DNA of 64,000 nt, taken from contig NZ_JACSNY010000001.1 in assembly GCF_016902535.1 (NCBI RefSeq), positions 1 to 64,000 on the forward strand, written 5' to 3'. Shown here in pieces: positions 17,757-26,050 of this stretch. The translations under genes and the position numbers were made by a program. The number at the start of each line of letters is the position of its first letter. Within the stretch, counting starts at the first letter, position 1. Under the pieces are notes generated by a model that saw only the letters and a program-made list of their open reading frames with translations, was not told the DNA's origin and made no database searches. The stretch is from Anaerotignum lactatifermentans. GTDB lineage: Bacteria > Bacillota > Clostridia > Lachnospirales > Anaerotignaceae.

Positions 17757-18872
17757 TCACTGTTTCAATGCCAGTCTTCTGTCGATCTCATCCAGATACG
17801 CCTGTACCACTTCGCCGGATTTGGCGGGAACTCCAATGACAGGCTCCCCAATAACCTTTCCTTCACCGTCCACAAACAGTGTGGTCGGTACATTCGCGAT
17901 ATAGCGCAGTGCGCAGTTGTTCAGACTTTCAGAAGCCAGCAGTGTAGGATAAGTGATGCCCATATAATCTACAATCTCCTGTGTCAGCTCCAGATCATCC
18001 GCGCCATCCAAGCAGATGGAGATGATATTTACGCCCTCTGGAAGCACTTCCTTCAGATCCGGCATTTCTTCCATCTCACTGATGCAGTTGTTGCACCATG
18101 TGGTCCAGATCTTTACCATCGTCAGATCATAATCGGCAAAAATATCCTGTGTCACTGTTTCCCCGGACAAAGTCTGTGTCTCAAACTGGGAGAAATCCCC
18201 TTCGAAACTGCTGCCCTGCACCTCTGTGGGAGGGAAAATGAATGTCTTTTTCATCAGATTTTCCCGATCCGCCACAAGGGCATCCACTTCCGCTTTTTCT
18301 TCCTCTGTCATACCGTCGTTGGAATAGGAAGTGTTGCTGCCGAAATAATAGTCCGCGTCAAAAGCGGTGCAAAGCTTCTGTGTATCCGCAAAGAACTCCT
18401 CGAAATAAGCAAATTCCTCCGCCGCCTGTTCATCCCCCGCAGGAAGGCGGAAAATACCGGCAAAACAGAATGCCTGCTCCAAAAAGATCTGATCGGCCTC
18501 GTCCATTTCCGCCTCCATCACCGCGTTGGTAGCGGCATCGGGCAGATAAAACCCGTATAAGGCATAAGGAGAAACGGGGAACATTTCAAAATGGTTATTG
18601 GAAAGCGCTGTTTTCACAGGCTCAGTAAACGCCACCCCGAAGCCCATTTCCGGAGAAGTATAATAGGTGTTTACATTTTCCATCAAAAAAGAAGTCCCGT
18701 CCAGTGTCGTCATCGTCTCCTGATTGAAGGACTCATTGACTAATGTACCGTCCTCCAAAGTGATTACGCTGTGTTGGGACGTATCCTGCTGAGAAACGGG
18801 ATCAGAGCTGCAGCCAGCCAGAGCCGTTGTCAGAAAAACGGATACGAAAAGCGCGCAAAGTAATTTTTTCAT
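17757..18872 (-). CDS. TlpA-like thioredoxin-fold lipoprotein
   Basis: A 371-residue secreted lipoprotein: signal peptide with the lipobox LAGC (lipidated C21), a middle region of about 190 residues that is acidic and helical and not assigned, then a redoxin domain (about 215-371) with the active site W259-C-N-N-C263 in WTTWCNNC and the cis-proline loop NVPTTLFVDGEG. It would reduce or isomerise disulfides on the outer face of the membrane. The two genes after it encode a CXXC membrane peptide and a polyferredoxin membrane protein, which suggests that its electrons come from iron-sulfur centres instead of CcdA/DsbD, neither of which is seen here. Confidence 0.87.
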   Translation of the reverse strand: MKKLLCALFVSVFLTTALAGCSSDPVSQQDTSQHSVITLEDGTLVNESFNQETMTTLDGTSFLMENVNTYYTSPEMGFGVAFTEPVKTALSNNHFEMFPVSPYALYGFYLPDAATNAVMEAEMDEADQIFLEQAFCFAGIFRLPAGDEQAAEEFAYFEEFFADTQKLCTAFDADYYFGSNTSYSNDGMTEEEKAEVDALVADRENLMKKTFIFPPTEVQGSSFEGDFSQFETQTLSGETVTQDIFADYDLTMVKIWTTWCNNCISEMEEMPDLKEVLPEGVNIISICLDGADDLELTQEIVDYMGITYPTLLASESLNNCALRYIANVPTTLFVDGEGKVIGEPVIGVPAKSGEVVQAYLDEIDRRLALKQ

Positions 18873-19045
18873 CTCTTTCTTTCCTTTCCCTGTCCATTTG
18901 TAAATTGCTGTTTTTCATGGTACTTCTGCATATTACAGGGAATCTCAGGAAGTGTCAAGACATAAAAACCGCTTTTTTTATTAAGAAATCGTATGTATTT
19001 GAGAATATACCATTTTCGTTTTCAAAGAAATACAAAATATGAATT

Positions 19046-19942
19046 TTAACGGTACGAAATGGTTTCTACGCCAGTTTTTTCCAGGATATTTCGAAAGTTC
19101 TCCATCTCCTCCTCCGAAGGCGCGGAGAACTCCTCACTGGGCAATGTCATGCCCAGAGCCTCGTATTTTCCAAAACCGAATTTATGATAGGGCAGCAGTT
19201 CCATCTTCGCTTTTGGGAGATATGTGTGAACAAACTCCCCGCTTTTTCGGATATTCTCCTCTGTGGCGTTGACAGGACGGATCACAGGAATCCGGATCAC
19301 AACCTCCGCGTCGAATTCTCCCAGCCGCTTCATATTCTCCAATATCTTCTGATTGGATACGCCCGTATACTCCCGGTGGATCTCGTCATCCATATGCTTC
19401 AGATCCATAAAAATCTGATCCATTCGGGCCAGAATCGGCTTTACCCGCTCAAAGTCAAAATATCCGCTGGTCTCAATGGCCAGATGGAACCCCATGTCAT
19501 AGAGTTTTTCTGAAAGCTCATCCAGAAAATCCGCCTGCATGGTAGCTTCTCCACCGGAAAAGGTAATGCCACCGCCGGAACGAGCGTAAAAAAGGCGGTG
19601 CTTTTTCACGCTTTCCACGATTTCATCGGCTTCCGTTTCCACCACCATCCGCTTTTTGGCCTGCTTGGGGCAGATATCGGCGCAAGCGCCGCAGCCATCA
19701 CACATCGCTCTCTGAGACGGTTCATTAAGGTTAATGCCGCCGTGAAGATGGCAGACCGTAGTACAAAGGCCGCAGCCAATACATAATTTTTCATAAAATG
19801 CCGTTTTGGGCTTATGGTCAAAGCCCTCCGGGTTAGAACACCATTTGCAGCGCAGAGGGCAGCCCGCCAGAAACACCGTTGTGCGGATTCCTTCCCCATC
19901 ATTGACAGAGAAAGGCTGCAGCTGTAATATTGTACCCTTCAT
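19046..19942 (-). CDS. Glycyl radical enzyme activating enzyme (radical SAM)
   Basis: Installs the glycyl radical on the partner enzyme encoded just upstream. The 298-residue protein has the radical SAM motif C28-x3-C32-x2-C35 (GCPLRCKWC), followed by an inserted ferredoxin domain with two four-cysteine sets (C54, C57, C60, C64 and C81, C84, C87, C91), which separates it from the short PflA type and places it with activases of dehydratase and decarboxylase-type glycyl radical enzymes. GGITFSGGEATMQ is the SAM-binding GGE region. It is on the same strand as the glycyl radical enzyme after a gap of about 115 bases holding a hairpin. Confidence 0.93.
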   Translation of the reverse strand: MKGTILQLQPFSVNDGEGIRTTVFLAGCPLRCKWCSNPEGFDHKPKTAFYEKLCIGCGLCTTVCHLHGGINLNEPSQRAMCDGCGACADICPKQAKKRMVVETEADEIVESVKKHRLFYARSGGGITFSGGEATMQADFLDELSEKLYDMGFHLAIETSGYFDFERVKPILARMDQIFMDLKHMDDEIHREYTGVSNQKILENMKRLGEFDAEVVIRIPVIRPVNATEENIRKSGEFVHTYLPKAKMELLPYHKFGFGKYEALGMTLPSEEFSAPSEEEMENFRNILEKTGVETISYR

Positions 19943-19972
19943 AATCCTTCTTCCTCTCCCATATGCTTTAAA

Positions 19973-20022
19973 GCCTCCCCACAGGAAAAGGCCGTCGCGT
20001 CCTTATCCTCTCGCGGGGAGGC
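19973..20022 (-). other. Stem-loop between the glycyl radical enzyme and its activase
   Basis: GCCTCCCC (19973-19980) pairs with GGGGAGGC (20015-20022), with further pairing possible inside. Only a short T run follows on the minus strand, so it could be a partial terminator or an mRNA-stabilising hairpin that makes less activase than enzyme. Confidence 0.55.
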
Positions 20023-20058
20023 AAAATATCAAGCTGCTATTTTAAAATTCTAATTCCA

Positions 20059-22431
20059 TCAGAATGTCTCGTGGGCATTTCTCGCGATAATGGAATCCTG
20101 CATAGATTTGGACAGGTTGACAAACTGTGTGCTGTAACCAGCTACACGCACCAGCAGATCCTTGTAGTCCTCGGGATGGGCCTGTGCCTTACGCAGAGTT
20201 TCCGTAGAAACAGTATTAAACTGTACATGGAAAGCGCCCAGTGCGAAATAGGACTGGATCATCGCGCCCAGATTTGCCTGTCCTCTCTTGGTTGCCACCA
20301 GATCCTGATTCAGGCGCAGATTCAGCAGTGTGCCGCCGCTGTGGATATCCTGATTCAGTTTCGCCGCGGAACGCATTGCCGCCAGCGGTGTAGAGGTATC
20401 TGTGCCAACGTAAGGAGATACGCCCTCGGAAATAGGCTCTGTGGCCTTTCTGCCGTCGGGTGTAGCGCCCAGTACCTTGCCTGTAGGCAGGTAGTTGGAG
20501 ATGCCCATAAAAGCGGAGAGGAAGTTCTTGTCATGGATATCCTTATACTGATGTACTTCTTCATAGAAGAAATTGCCGATCTTACGCGCGATATCGTCTA
20601 CATAATCATCATCGTTGCCATATTTGGGCACTGCCTGTGCCTTTGCCCGCAGTTCGTCATAGCCTTCCCAGTTATGGTCGATAGCGTCGATCAGCTCCGC
20701 CATGGTTACGGATTTTTCCTCAAATACCAGCTTTTTGATGACTGCCAGAGAGTTTGCCACAACGGCAATACCGATCCCTGTGATAACGGGGCCGATGTTG
20801 TATTTTGCGCCGCCCTTGGTCAGATCCTTGCCGTTTTTCATGCAGTCCTCGATACAAGCGGACATAAAGGGTCTGGGCACCATTTCCACATGGAGCCGCT
20901 GTGCAGTAATCAGGCTGATAACGGCCTGTTTAATCAGGTACGCAAACTGTTTATAGAACGCATTTTCCACTTCTTCATAGCTGGAGAAAGTACGGGGATC
21001 TTTTTCATCCAGAGCAATCTTCTTGCCGCTGAGACGGCTCTTGCCTTCATTGGTAGCAAATTCCAGAGCAGCCGCGAAGTTCAGGTTCGCCGCGGAAGTC
21101 CACTCCCCTGTTTTACGGAAATGCGGTACAACACAGCCGCAGTTGGACCAATCTCTTGCGTCCTCCGGTTCATAGCCCGCGTTAATCAGCATCTGATAAC
21201 CGGCATTATCACTGTGGATCGCAGGGAAACCGGTACCTTTGCTTACCAGATGGGTTACGGCCGCCATAAAATCATCGGGGCAGTCGGGATGGATACGAAC
21301 GCTCAGACCGGGCTGATGGGCCAGAGTATCCTCTGTTGCCTGCAAACACAGGTAGGACAGTTCGTTGGTGGCATCCTTGCCGTCTCTTGTTCTGCCGCCC
21401 ACGGTCAAGTTCTGGAACTGGTTGTATCCGGCGAAGAAATCCGCGGTATTGGCGGAAATAGTCCATACCCACTCGGACAGTTTCAGCCACAGGCACTCAA
21501 TCAATTCCAAAGCGTCCTCCTTTGTCAGAACGCCAGCGTCCACATCTGCTTTATAGTAAGGATACATATATTGGTCAAAACGGCCAGGGTTCCATGCCAG
21601 AGGGTTTTCGGACAGGATACCGCCCAGCTGTGTGAACCACATAAACTGGATCGCCTCACGGAAGGATTTGGGCGGATTTTCCGGTACAGCGTCACAAATC
21701 TCAGCGATCTGCAGCAGTTCCGCCTTTCTTGTTTCATCGGCTTCTTCCGCCGCCATCTCTCTTGCTTTTTGCGCATAACGGTTGGCCAGCCGGATGATAC
21801 CGTCACAAACCAAAACAATGGAACGGTAAAACTCCATTTTTTCCACGCCTTCCAAAGAGGTAGCGTCCAACTCTGCCAGATATGCTTCCGCTTCTTTTTT
21901 GATGCCGCCGAAGCCCTTTTTGAACAGCACATCCTGGTAGTCCGCCGTGATCTCGCCTACGGCCTGACGCCATTTGGAGTCTGTATCCACAAAGCCCGTA
22001 TCTACGGCAACTCTCTTTGTTTCCTCGGAAATCTGCGCCAGGAAAGCCTCTTCCAGAGATTTATGTTCCCAGTAAGGGAAGATTTCTTTTCTGACAAAAG
22101 CACGCTGTTCGTCTGTCATTTCATAGGGGTCCTGCGCTCTGGTAGCGAAATTGTCCATTTCTCTGTCTACCCAGGTCCAGGAGAACTCCGGTGTCAGGAT
22201 GCCGCATTTGCGGAACTCGCCGGTACAGCCGACAATCAGTTCATCAGAGAAAATATTGACACACAGCTCGTTGCAGGTATCATAAAACGCCTGGGCACGG
22301 CGAATGGCAACGGGCTGGCCTTCTGTTTTCTTGTGGGATTCCGTCCAGATTCTTGCTCTTTCATAGGAAATAGCAGGTTTGCTGTTTACATAGTTTAAAC
22401 GAATTCTTTCCACTCTTGGTGTTGCGCTCAT
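20059..22431 (-). CDS. Glycyl radical enzyme (PFL superfamily), substrate unknown
   Basis: A 790-residue pyruvate formate-lyase-type enzyme. The C-terminal motif RVAGYSTQF carries the radical glycine (G765). The active-site loop is SNCGCVVPH: the thiyl cysteine is C433, preceded at C431 by a second one. Dehydratases, choline lyase, isethionate lyase and hydroxyphenylacetate decarboxylase have Cys-x-Glu here; this protein has Cys-Val-Val, so the usual general base is missing, and it is not the adjacent Cys-Cys of formate lyases. The start at 22431 is favoured by AAAGGA eight bases upstream; an ATG three codons earlier touches that site. The regulator upstream and the activase downstream are co-directional. 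Confidence 0.9.
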   Translation of the reverse strand: MSATPRVERIRLNYVNSKPAISYERARIWTESHKKTEGQPVAIRRAQAFYDTCNELCVNIFSDELIVGCTGEFRKCGILTPEFSWTWVDREMDNFATRAQDPYEMTDEQRAFVRKEIFPYWEHKSLEEAFLAQISEETKRVAVDTGFVDTDSKWRQAVGEITADYQDVLFKKGFGGIKKEAEAYLAELDATSLEGVEKMEFYRSIVLVCDGIIRLANRYAQKAREMAAEEADETRKAELLQIAEICDAVPENPPKSFREAIQFMWFTQLGGILSENPLAWNPGRFDQYMYPYYKADVDAGVLTKEDALELIECLWLKLSEWVWTISANTADFFAGYNQFQNLTVGGRTRDGKDATNELSYLCLQATEDTLAHQPGLSVRIHPDCPDDFMAAVTHLVSKGTGFPAIHSDNAGYQMLINAGYEPEDARDWSNCGCVVPHFRKTGEWTSAANLNFAAALEFATNEGKSRLSGKKIALDEKDPRTFSSYEEVENAFYKQFAYLIKQAVISLITAQRLHVEMVPRPFMSACIEDCMKNGKDLTKGGAKYNIGPVITGIGIAVVANSLAVIKKLVFEEKSVTMAELIDAIDHNWEGYDELRAKAQAVPKYGNDDDYVDDIARKIGNFFYEEVHQYKDIHDKNFLSAFMGISNYLPTGKVLGATPDGRKATEPISEGVSPYVGTDTSTPLAAMRSAAKLNQDIHSGGTLLNLRLNQDLVATKRGQANLGAMIQSYFALGAFHVQFNTVSTETLRKAQAHPEDYKDLLVRVAGYSTQFVNLSKSMQDSIIARNAHETF

Positions 22432-22455
22432 GCTGCTCATCCTTTCTTTTGTCCT

Positions 22456-23010
22456 CTATTTTTTGTAGTAAATCAGCATACAAATTCGAGTACGTCCTTC
22501 CGCTCCGTTTTTATAAACATGCGGCCGATGTGCGTAAAAGCGGATACCGTTGCCCGCTTCCACGCGATGCTCCTTTCCGTCTGTTTCCAGTAGAAAAACG
22601 CCTTCATAAACCAGAATAAATTCCTCCGTCCCCTCCTCATGTGCCTCCGATACGGAACAGGAACCGGGGTCCAGTTCGATATCCAGCATTTCAAAGGGGC
22701 GGTCCTGCAAAGCCGGAAAAAAGGGATAGAGCCGGAAATGACCGCCATCACTAATCAACGGCGTAATCTCCGTTTTCCGGATGATCTGTGCCTCCTCCTC
22801 CGACTGCTCCAGCAGCCCCGTAAAAGAAATATGCAGCCCTGTGGCAATCTTCCAAAGCGTTGCGATGGTAGGACTGGACTCGCCCCGCTCGATCTGTCCC
22901 AGCATACTTTTGCTGACACCGGTCATTTCCGAAACACTATCCAGACTCCATTTCTTTTCCTTTCTGATCTTCCGCAGGTTTTCCGCAATCAAGCGGCTCA
23001 TCTCATCCAT
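22456..23010 (-). CDS. XRE-family regulator with cupin domain
   Basis: A 184-residue transcription factor: a Cro/C1 helix-turn-helix at about 10-64 (SLDSVSEMTGVSKSMLGQIE) and a C-terminal cupin (about 110-180) with the EAHEEGTEEFILVYEG ligand-binding strand. Such XRE-cupin proteins sense small metabolites. The start at 23010 is set by AAAGGAGCG; an in-frame codon 11 positions earlier has no site. It stands 24 bases before the glycyl radical enzyme on the same strand and probably controls that enzyme, perhaps with the enzyme substrate as effector. Confidence 0.9.
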   Translation of the reverse strand: MDEMSRLIAENLRKIRKEKKWSLDSVSEMTGVSKSMLGQIERGESSPTIATLWKIATGLHISFTGLLEQSEEEAQIIRKTEITPLISDGGHFRLYPFFPALQDRPFEMLDIELDPGSCSVSEAHEEGTEEFILVYEGVFLLETDGKEHRVEAGNGIRFYAHRPHVYKNGAEGRTRICMLIYYKK

Positions 23011-23187
23011 GAAAACGCTCCTTTCCTTTCTCTTCCTCCGCAAAACACAGACAAAGGGAAGTCGCCTCTATTTGTACGCTATAACGCACTTCTATGAGAC
23101 CAGCATATCATTCCCTTTCCTTTGTGTCAATGCATTTCCCCAATTCTTAATGCGAATTTGACCGTTTTTTTGTACATTTTAAATACA

Positions 23188-23236
23188 AAAACGGCTTTTT
23201 GTCCGCAGGCGGCGACCAATGGACAAAAAACCGTTC
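23188..23236 (-). terminator. Terminator of coaBC
   Basis: AACGGCTTTTTGTCC (23190-23204) pairs with GGACAAAAAACCGTT (23221-23235) with one G-T or C-A mismatch. It lies just after the coaBC stop on the minus strand. Confidence 0.7.
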
Positions 23237-23245
23237 TCCAAAACC

Positions 23246-24448
23246 TTAAGCTCTTTTCGCTCTGAGCTTCATGATCTCATCCAGCACCTGATGGGCCACC
23301 TCTTCTTTGGTCAGCAATTCCAACTGAACTTCCTCCTCATGAGAGATCATGGTAACCACATTGGTGTCCGTGCCAAAGCCGCTGCCTGCTACTTTCAGGT
23401 TGTTGGCAATGACCAGATCAATATTTTTCTTATCCAGCTTGACTCTGGAATTTTCCAGCATATTCTGGGTTTCCATAGAGAAGCCGCAGTAGAACTGGCC
23501 CTCTCTGCGGTGTGTCCCCATATACTGGAGGATATCCGGGTTTCTGTCCAGTTCAATGGTCATATCCCCGTCTTTTTTCTTCACTTTATCCTCCGCTACA
23601 TTTTTCGGCTTATAATCCGCCACAGCAGCGGATTTCACGATAATATCGTTGTCTAAAAACCGTTCCTTCATGGCCTCGAACATATCCACAGCACTGACTA
23701 CCGGTACAAAATCCACAAACATGGGAGGCTTTTGGGTGGTCACGCCGCTGACTAATGTCACTTCCGCACCACGCAGCATCGCCGCTTTGGCGATCTCATA
23801 GCCCATTTTGCCTGTGGAATGATTTGTAATATAGCGCACAGGGTCAATGCTTTCCTGGGTAGGGCCGGCCGTTACGATGACTTTCAGTCCTTTCAGATCC
23901 TTTTCATAAGCGATCTCCCTCATAATATAGCCTACCAATACCTCTTCCGAAGGCATCTTGCCGTCTCCCACATCCCGGCAGGCCAGCAGGCCTTTTTCCG
24001 GCTGGATAATCTCATAACCGTAGTGCGCCAGCTTTTTCAGATTATCCTGCACAATGGGATTATGATACATATTAGTATTCATAGCGGGTGCCACCAATAC
24101 CTTGCAGGTGCAGGCCATAATGGTTGTTGTCAGCATATCGTCAGCGATGCCATTGGCCATCTTTCCAATCACATCCGCAGAAGCGGGAGAAACCAGAACC
24201 ACATCCGCCTTCTTCGCCAGAGACACATGGGCTACATGGAACTGGAAATTCCGGTCAAAGGTATCTACCAGACATTTGTTTCCTGTCAGCGTCTCAAAAG
24301 TAATAGGCGTAATAAAATTGGTGGCGTTTTTCGTCATCAAAACGTGTACATCGCAGCCCAGCTTTACCAGCATACTGGCAACGTTGGCCATTTTATAGGC
24401 GGCAATACTGCCTGTTACTCCCAAAAGCACTGTTTTATCCTTTAACAT
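23246..24448 (-). CDS. coaBC: Bifunctional phosphopantothenoylcysteine decarboxylase / phosphopantothenate-cysteine ligase
   Basis: Two consecutive steps of coenzyme A synthesis. The 400-residue protein has the FMN-dependent CoaC decarboxylase first (H74 in HVAHVSL, PAMNTNMY, C157 in LLACRDVGDG) and the CTP-dependent CoaB ligase second (NHSTGKMGYEIAKA, AAVADYKPK with the catalytic lysine). Length is normal. The start at 24448 follows AAAAGGATG and gives the family N-terminus; an in-frame start 11 codons upstream lacks a site. It appears to be a single-gene unit. Confidence 0.96.
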   Translation of the reverse strand: MLKDKTVLLGVTGSIAAYKMANVASMLVKLGCDVHVLMTKNATNFITPITFETLTGNKCLVDTFDRNFQFHVAHVSLAKKADVVLVSPASADVIGKMANGIADDMLTTTIMACTCKVLVAPAMNTNMYHNPIVQDNLKKLAHYGYEIIQPEKGLLACRDVGDGKMPSEEVLVGYIMREIAYEKDLKGLKVIVTAGPTQESIDPVRYITNHSTGKMGYEIAKAAMLRGAEVTLVSGVTTQKPPMFVDFVPVVSAVDMFEAMKERFLDNDIIVKSAAVADYKPKNVAEDKVKKKDGDMTIELDRNPDILQYMGTHRREGQFYCGFSMETQNMLENSRVKLDKKNIDLVIANNLKVAGSGFGTDTNVVTMISHEEEVQLELLTKEEVAHQVLDEIMKLRAKRA

Positions 24449-24548
24449 TTTCGCAACATCCTTTTCCTTTCGTATTTTCAAAACGACTCATTGTGCATAT
24501 TATAACAAACTTTTCTCTTCCCGTACAGGTCTGGAGAAAAAGTTTCCG

Positions 24549-25355
24549 CTAAAATACCAGATAAGAAGCACCCTCCAGAGGGATCACTACCTGCAGCCCC
24601 ACTCTGTCATTGATGTCCCCGACTACATAGACCGTATAGGCCTTTCCGCCTTCTACCGTCATATCCGGGTCCTCCATGAGTACAGCGCCGCTGAAATAAT
24701 CCCGCAGCTTGATATTATGAGAACCGGGCCGCACTGCCATATACCGGCTCACTTCTTTATAATTCAAATCGGAAAGCACTAAACTGTCATCCAGATATAC
24801 GTCCATCTGCGGCGCGTTGGCAGACAGCTGCACAAAGCGGACATAGGCCGTATCCTTACGCAGGAACCGCCGGTTATCGTTAATCATTTCCAGGGCGGGG
24901 CTGCCGGAAGGGCCGGTAATGGCCGCCGTATAAATACGGTAGCCAATCAGGTTCATATAGTTGACCAGCAGCGGGTTCGTCACTGTGCCAGCCTTAAAGA
25001 CAGCCACACGGTAATAACCGGGAAAGGCCTTCATGTATTCCGTAAAATTCCGATAGGTCAGAGAGGAGACCACCTTTCTGCCGTTGACGTAAATATCCAC
25101 AGCCCCCGTGTAAGGATAGGCATGGAAAAACCGAAGGTAGCTGTACAGTGTAATGCCGGGGATAATCGGAATCACAGTCAGATTCAGATTGCCCGGCAGC
25201 TGAATCCCCGGATAGAGGCTTCTGGTGGTACCATCGGGTGTTTCCGTGGTCAGACTATCCTGGGGCAGCTCCTGGATCTGGTTTTGAGTCAGAGGCAGCG
25301 GCATAAGAAAATCCGCGCTGGTCTCCAATCCATTCACATCATAATATTCAGCCAT
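24549..25355 (-). CDS. DUF4397 domain-containing protein
   Basis: A 268-residue protein with two DUF4397-like repeats, near residues 75-140 (RFFHAYPYTGAVDIYVNG) and 170-265 (RFVQLSANAPQMDVYLDD, RPGSHNIKL, YTVYVVGDI). The family forms beta-sandwich domains, often cell-surface or envelope-linked, of unknown function. No signal peptide is visible, as in other clostridial members. The ATG at 25355 follows AGGTGA; a GTG three codons earlier is possible. Confidence 0.8.
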   Translation of the reverse strand: MAEYYDVNGLETSADFLMPLPLTQNQIQELPQDSLTTETPDGTTRSLYPGIQLPGNLNLTVIPIIPGITLYSYLRFFHAYPYTGAVDIYVNGRKVVSSLTYRNFTEYMKAFPGYYRVAVFKAGTVTNPLLVNYMNLIGYRIYTAAITGPSGSPALEMINDNRRFLRKDTAYVRFVQLSANAPQMDVYLDDSLVLSDLNYKEVSRYMAVRPGSHNIKLRDYFSGAVLMEDPDMTVEGGKAYTVYVVGDINDRVGLQVVIPLEGASYLVF

Positions 25356-25418
25356 AAGATTCACCTGCTTTTTTCTTCTGCTGTTATCCTATGACAAAAC
25401 AAAAAACAATGTGCCTGT

Positions 25419-25943
25419 TCACACTGGCCGAATGGGAAGAAACCAGAATCTTCCATAGAGAAACGCATACATCCGCGCGCTCTCCTCCCGAGATAAATCC
25501 GAGAATGACAGAATTTCCATTTCCACTCCGAACAGCCGCCAGCAAATTCCCGTTTCTTTCATACCGTTTCGCAGATAAAACAATTTTCTCTTTTTTCTCT
25601 GCGCCGCGTTTTCCGCCGATGCATCCTCTGTTTCGATTTCCAGAAAAATCTTTTTACCGGGGCAGCGCCGCCGTAAAAGCCCCAATGCCTGACTTCCGAT
25701 ACCACGGTCTCTTTTCCCTGCCGCCACAGCAAAATAATCTACCAGCATCAGATCCTGACAGACCGCCAGTACGAAAAATCCCGCAAAGCCGCTCTCCTCC
25801 TGAATTGTCAGCAGGATCATCCGTCCCTGGCGGCAATTGCGCAAAATTCGCGAAAAGGGCTTCCGCTCCGCTCGCGGAAACGAAACCTCATACAACGCTC
25901 GGATCAAAGAAAGGTCCGATCTTTCCGCCTTTTTTAATTCCAT
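25419..25943 (-). CDS. GNAT family N-acetyltransferase
   Basis: A 174-residue acetyltransferase of the GNAT fold. The acetyl-CoA-binding segment is VDYFAVAAGKRDRGIGSQAL (about 68-87) with the R-x-x-G-x-G/A turn, followed by the IFLEIETED strand and FYLRNGMKETG helix-loop. The substrate is not predictable. It lies between the DUF4397 gene and the penicillin-binding protein gene. Confidence 0.85.
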   Translation of the reverse strand: MELKKAERSDLSLIRALYEVSFPRAERKPFSRILRNCRQGRMILLTIQEESGFAGFFVLAVCQDLMLVDYFAVAAGKRDRGIGSQALGLLRRRCPGKKIFLEIETEDASAENAAQRKKRKLFYLRNGMKETGICWRLFGVEMEILSFSDLSREESARMYAFLYGRFWFLPIRPV

Positions 25944-25978
25944 CCTATCACCTCAAAGAAATCATCCCGCCAGAAAGG

Positions 25979-26017
25979 GAAGGCGCAAAACCTCCGAAAA
26001 GGAGATTTTACGCCTTC
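25979..26017 (-). terminator. Hairpin downstream of the class A PBP gene
   Basis: GAAGGCGCAAAACCTCC (25979-25995) pairs with GGAGATTTTACGCCTTC (26001-26017) with few mismatches. The T tract on the minus strand is weak, so termination may be partial. Confidence 0.6.
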
Positions 26018-26050
26018 TTCCTGTCGCTGACGATGTCAACGTATTCTATG

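Noticed and set aside
20071-22398. Plus-strand frame of 775 codons opposite the glycyl radical enzyme
   Set aside because: Mirror of a conserved enzyme gene; the translation is Cys/His/Gln-rich with no family resemblance.
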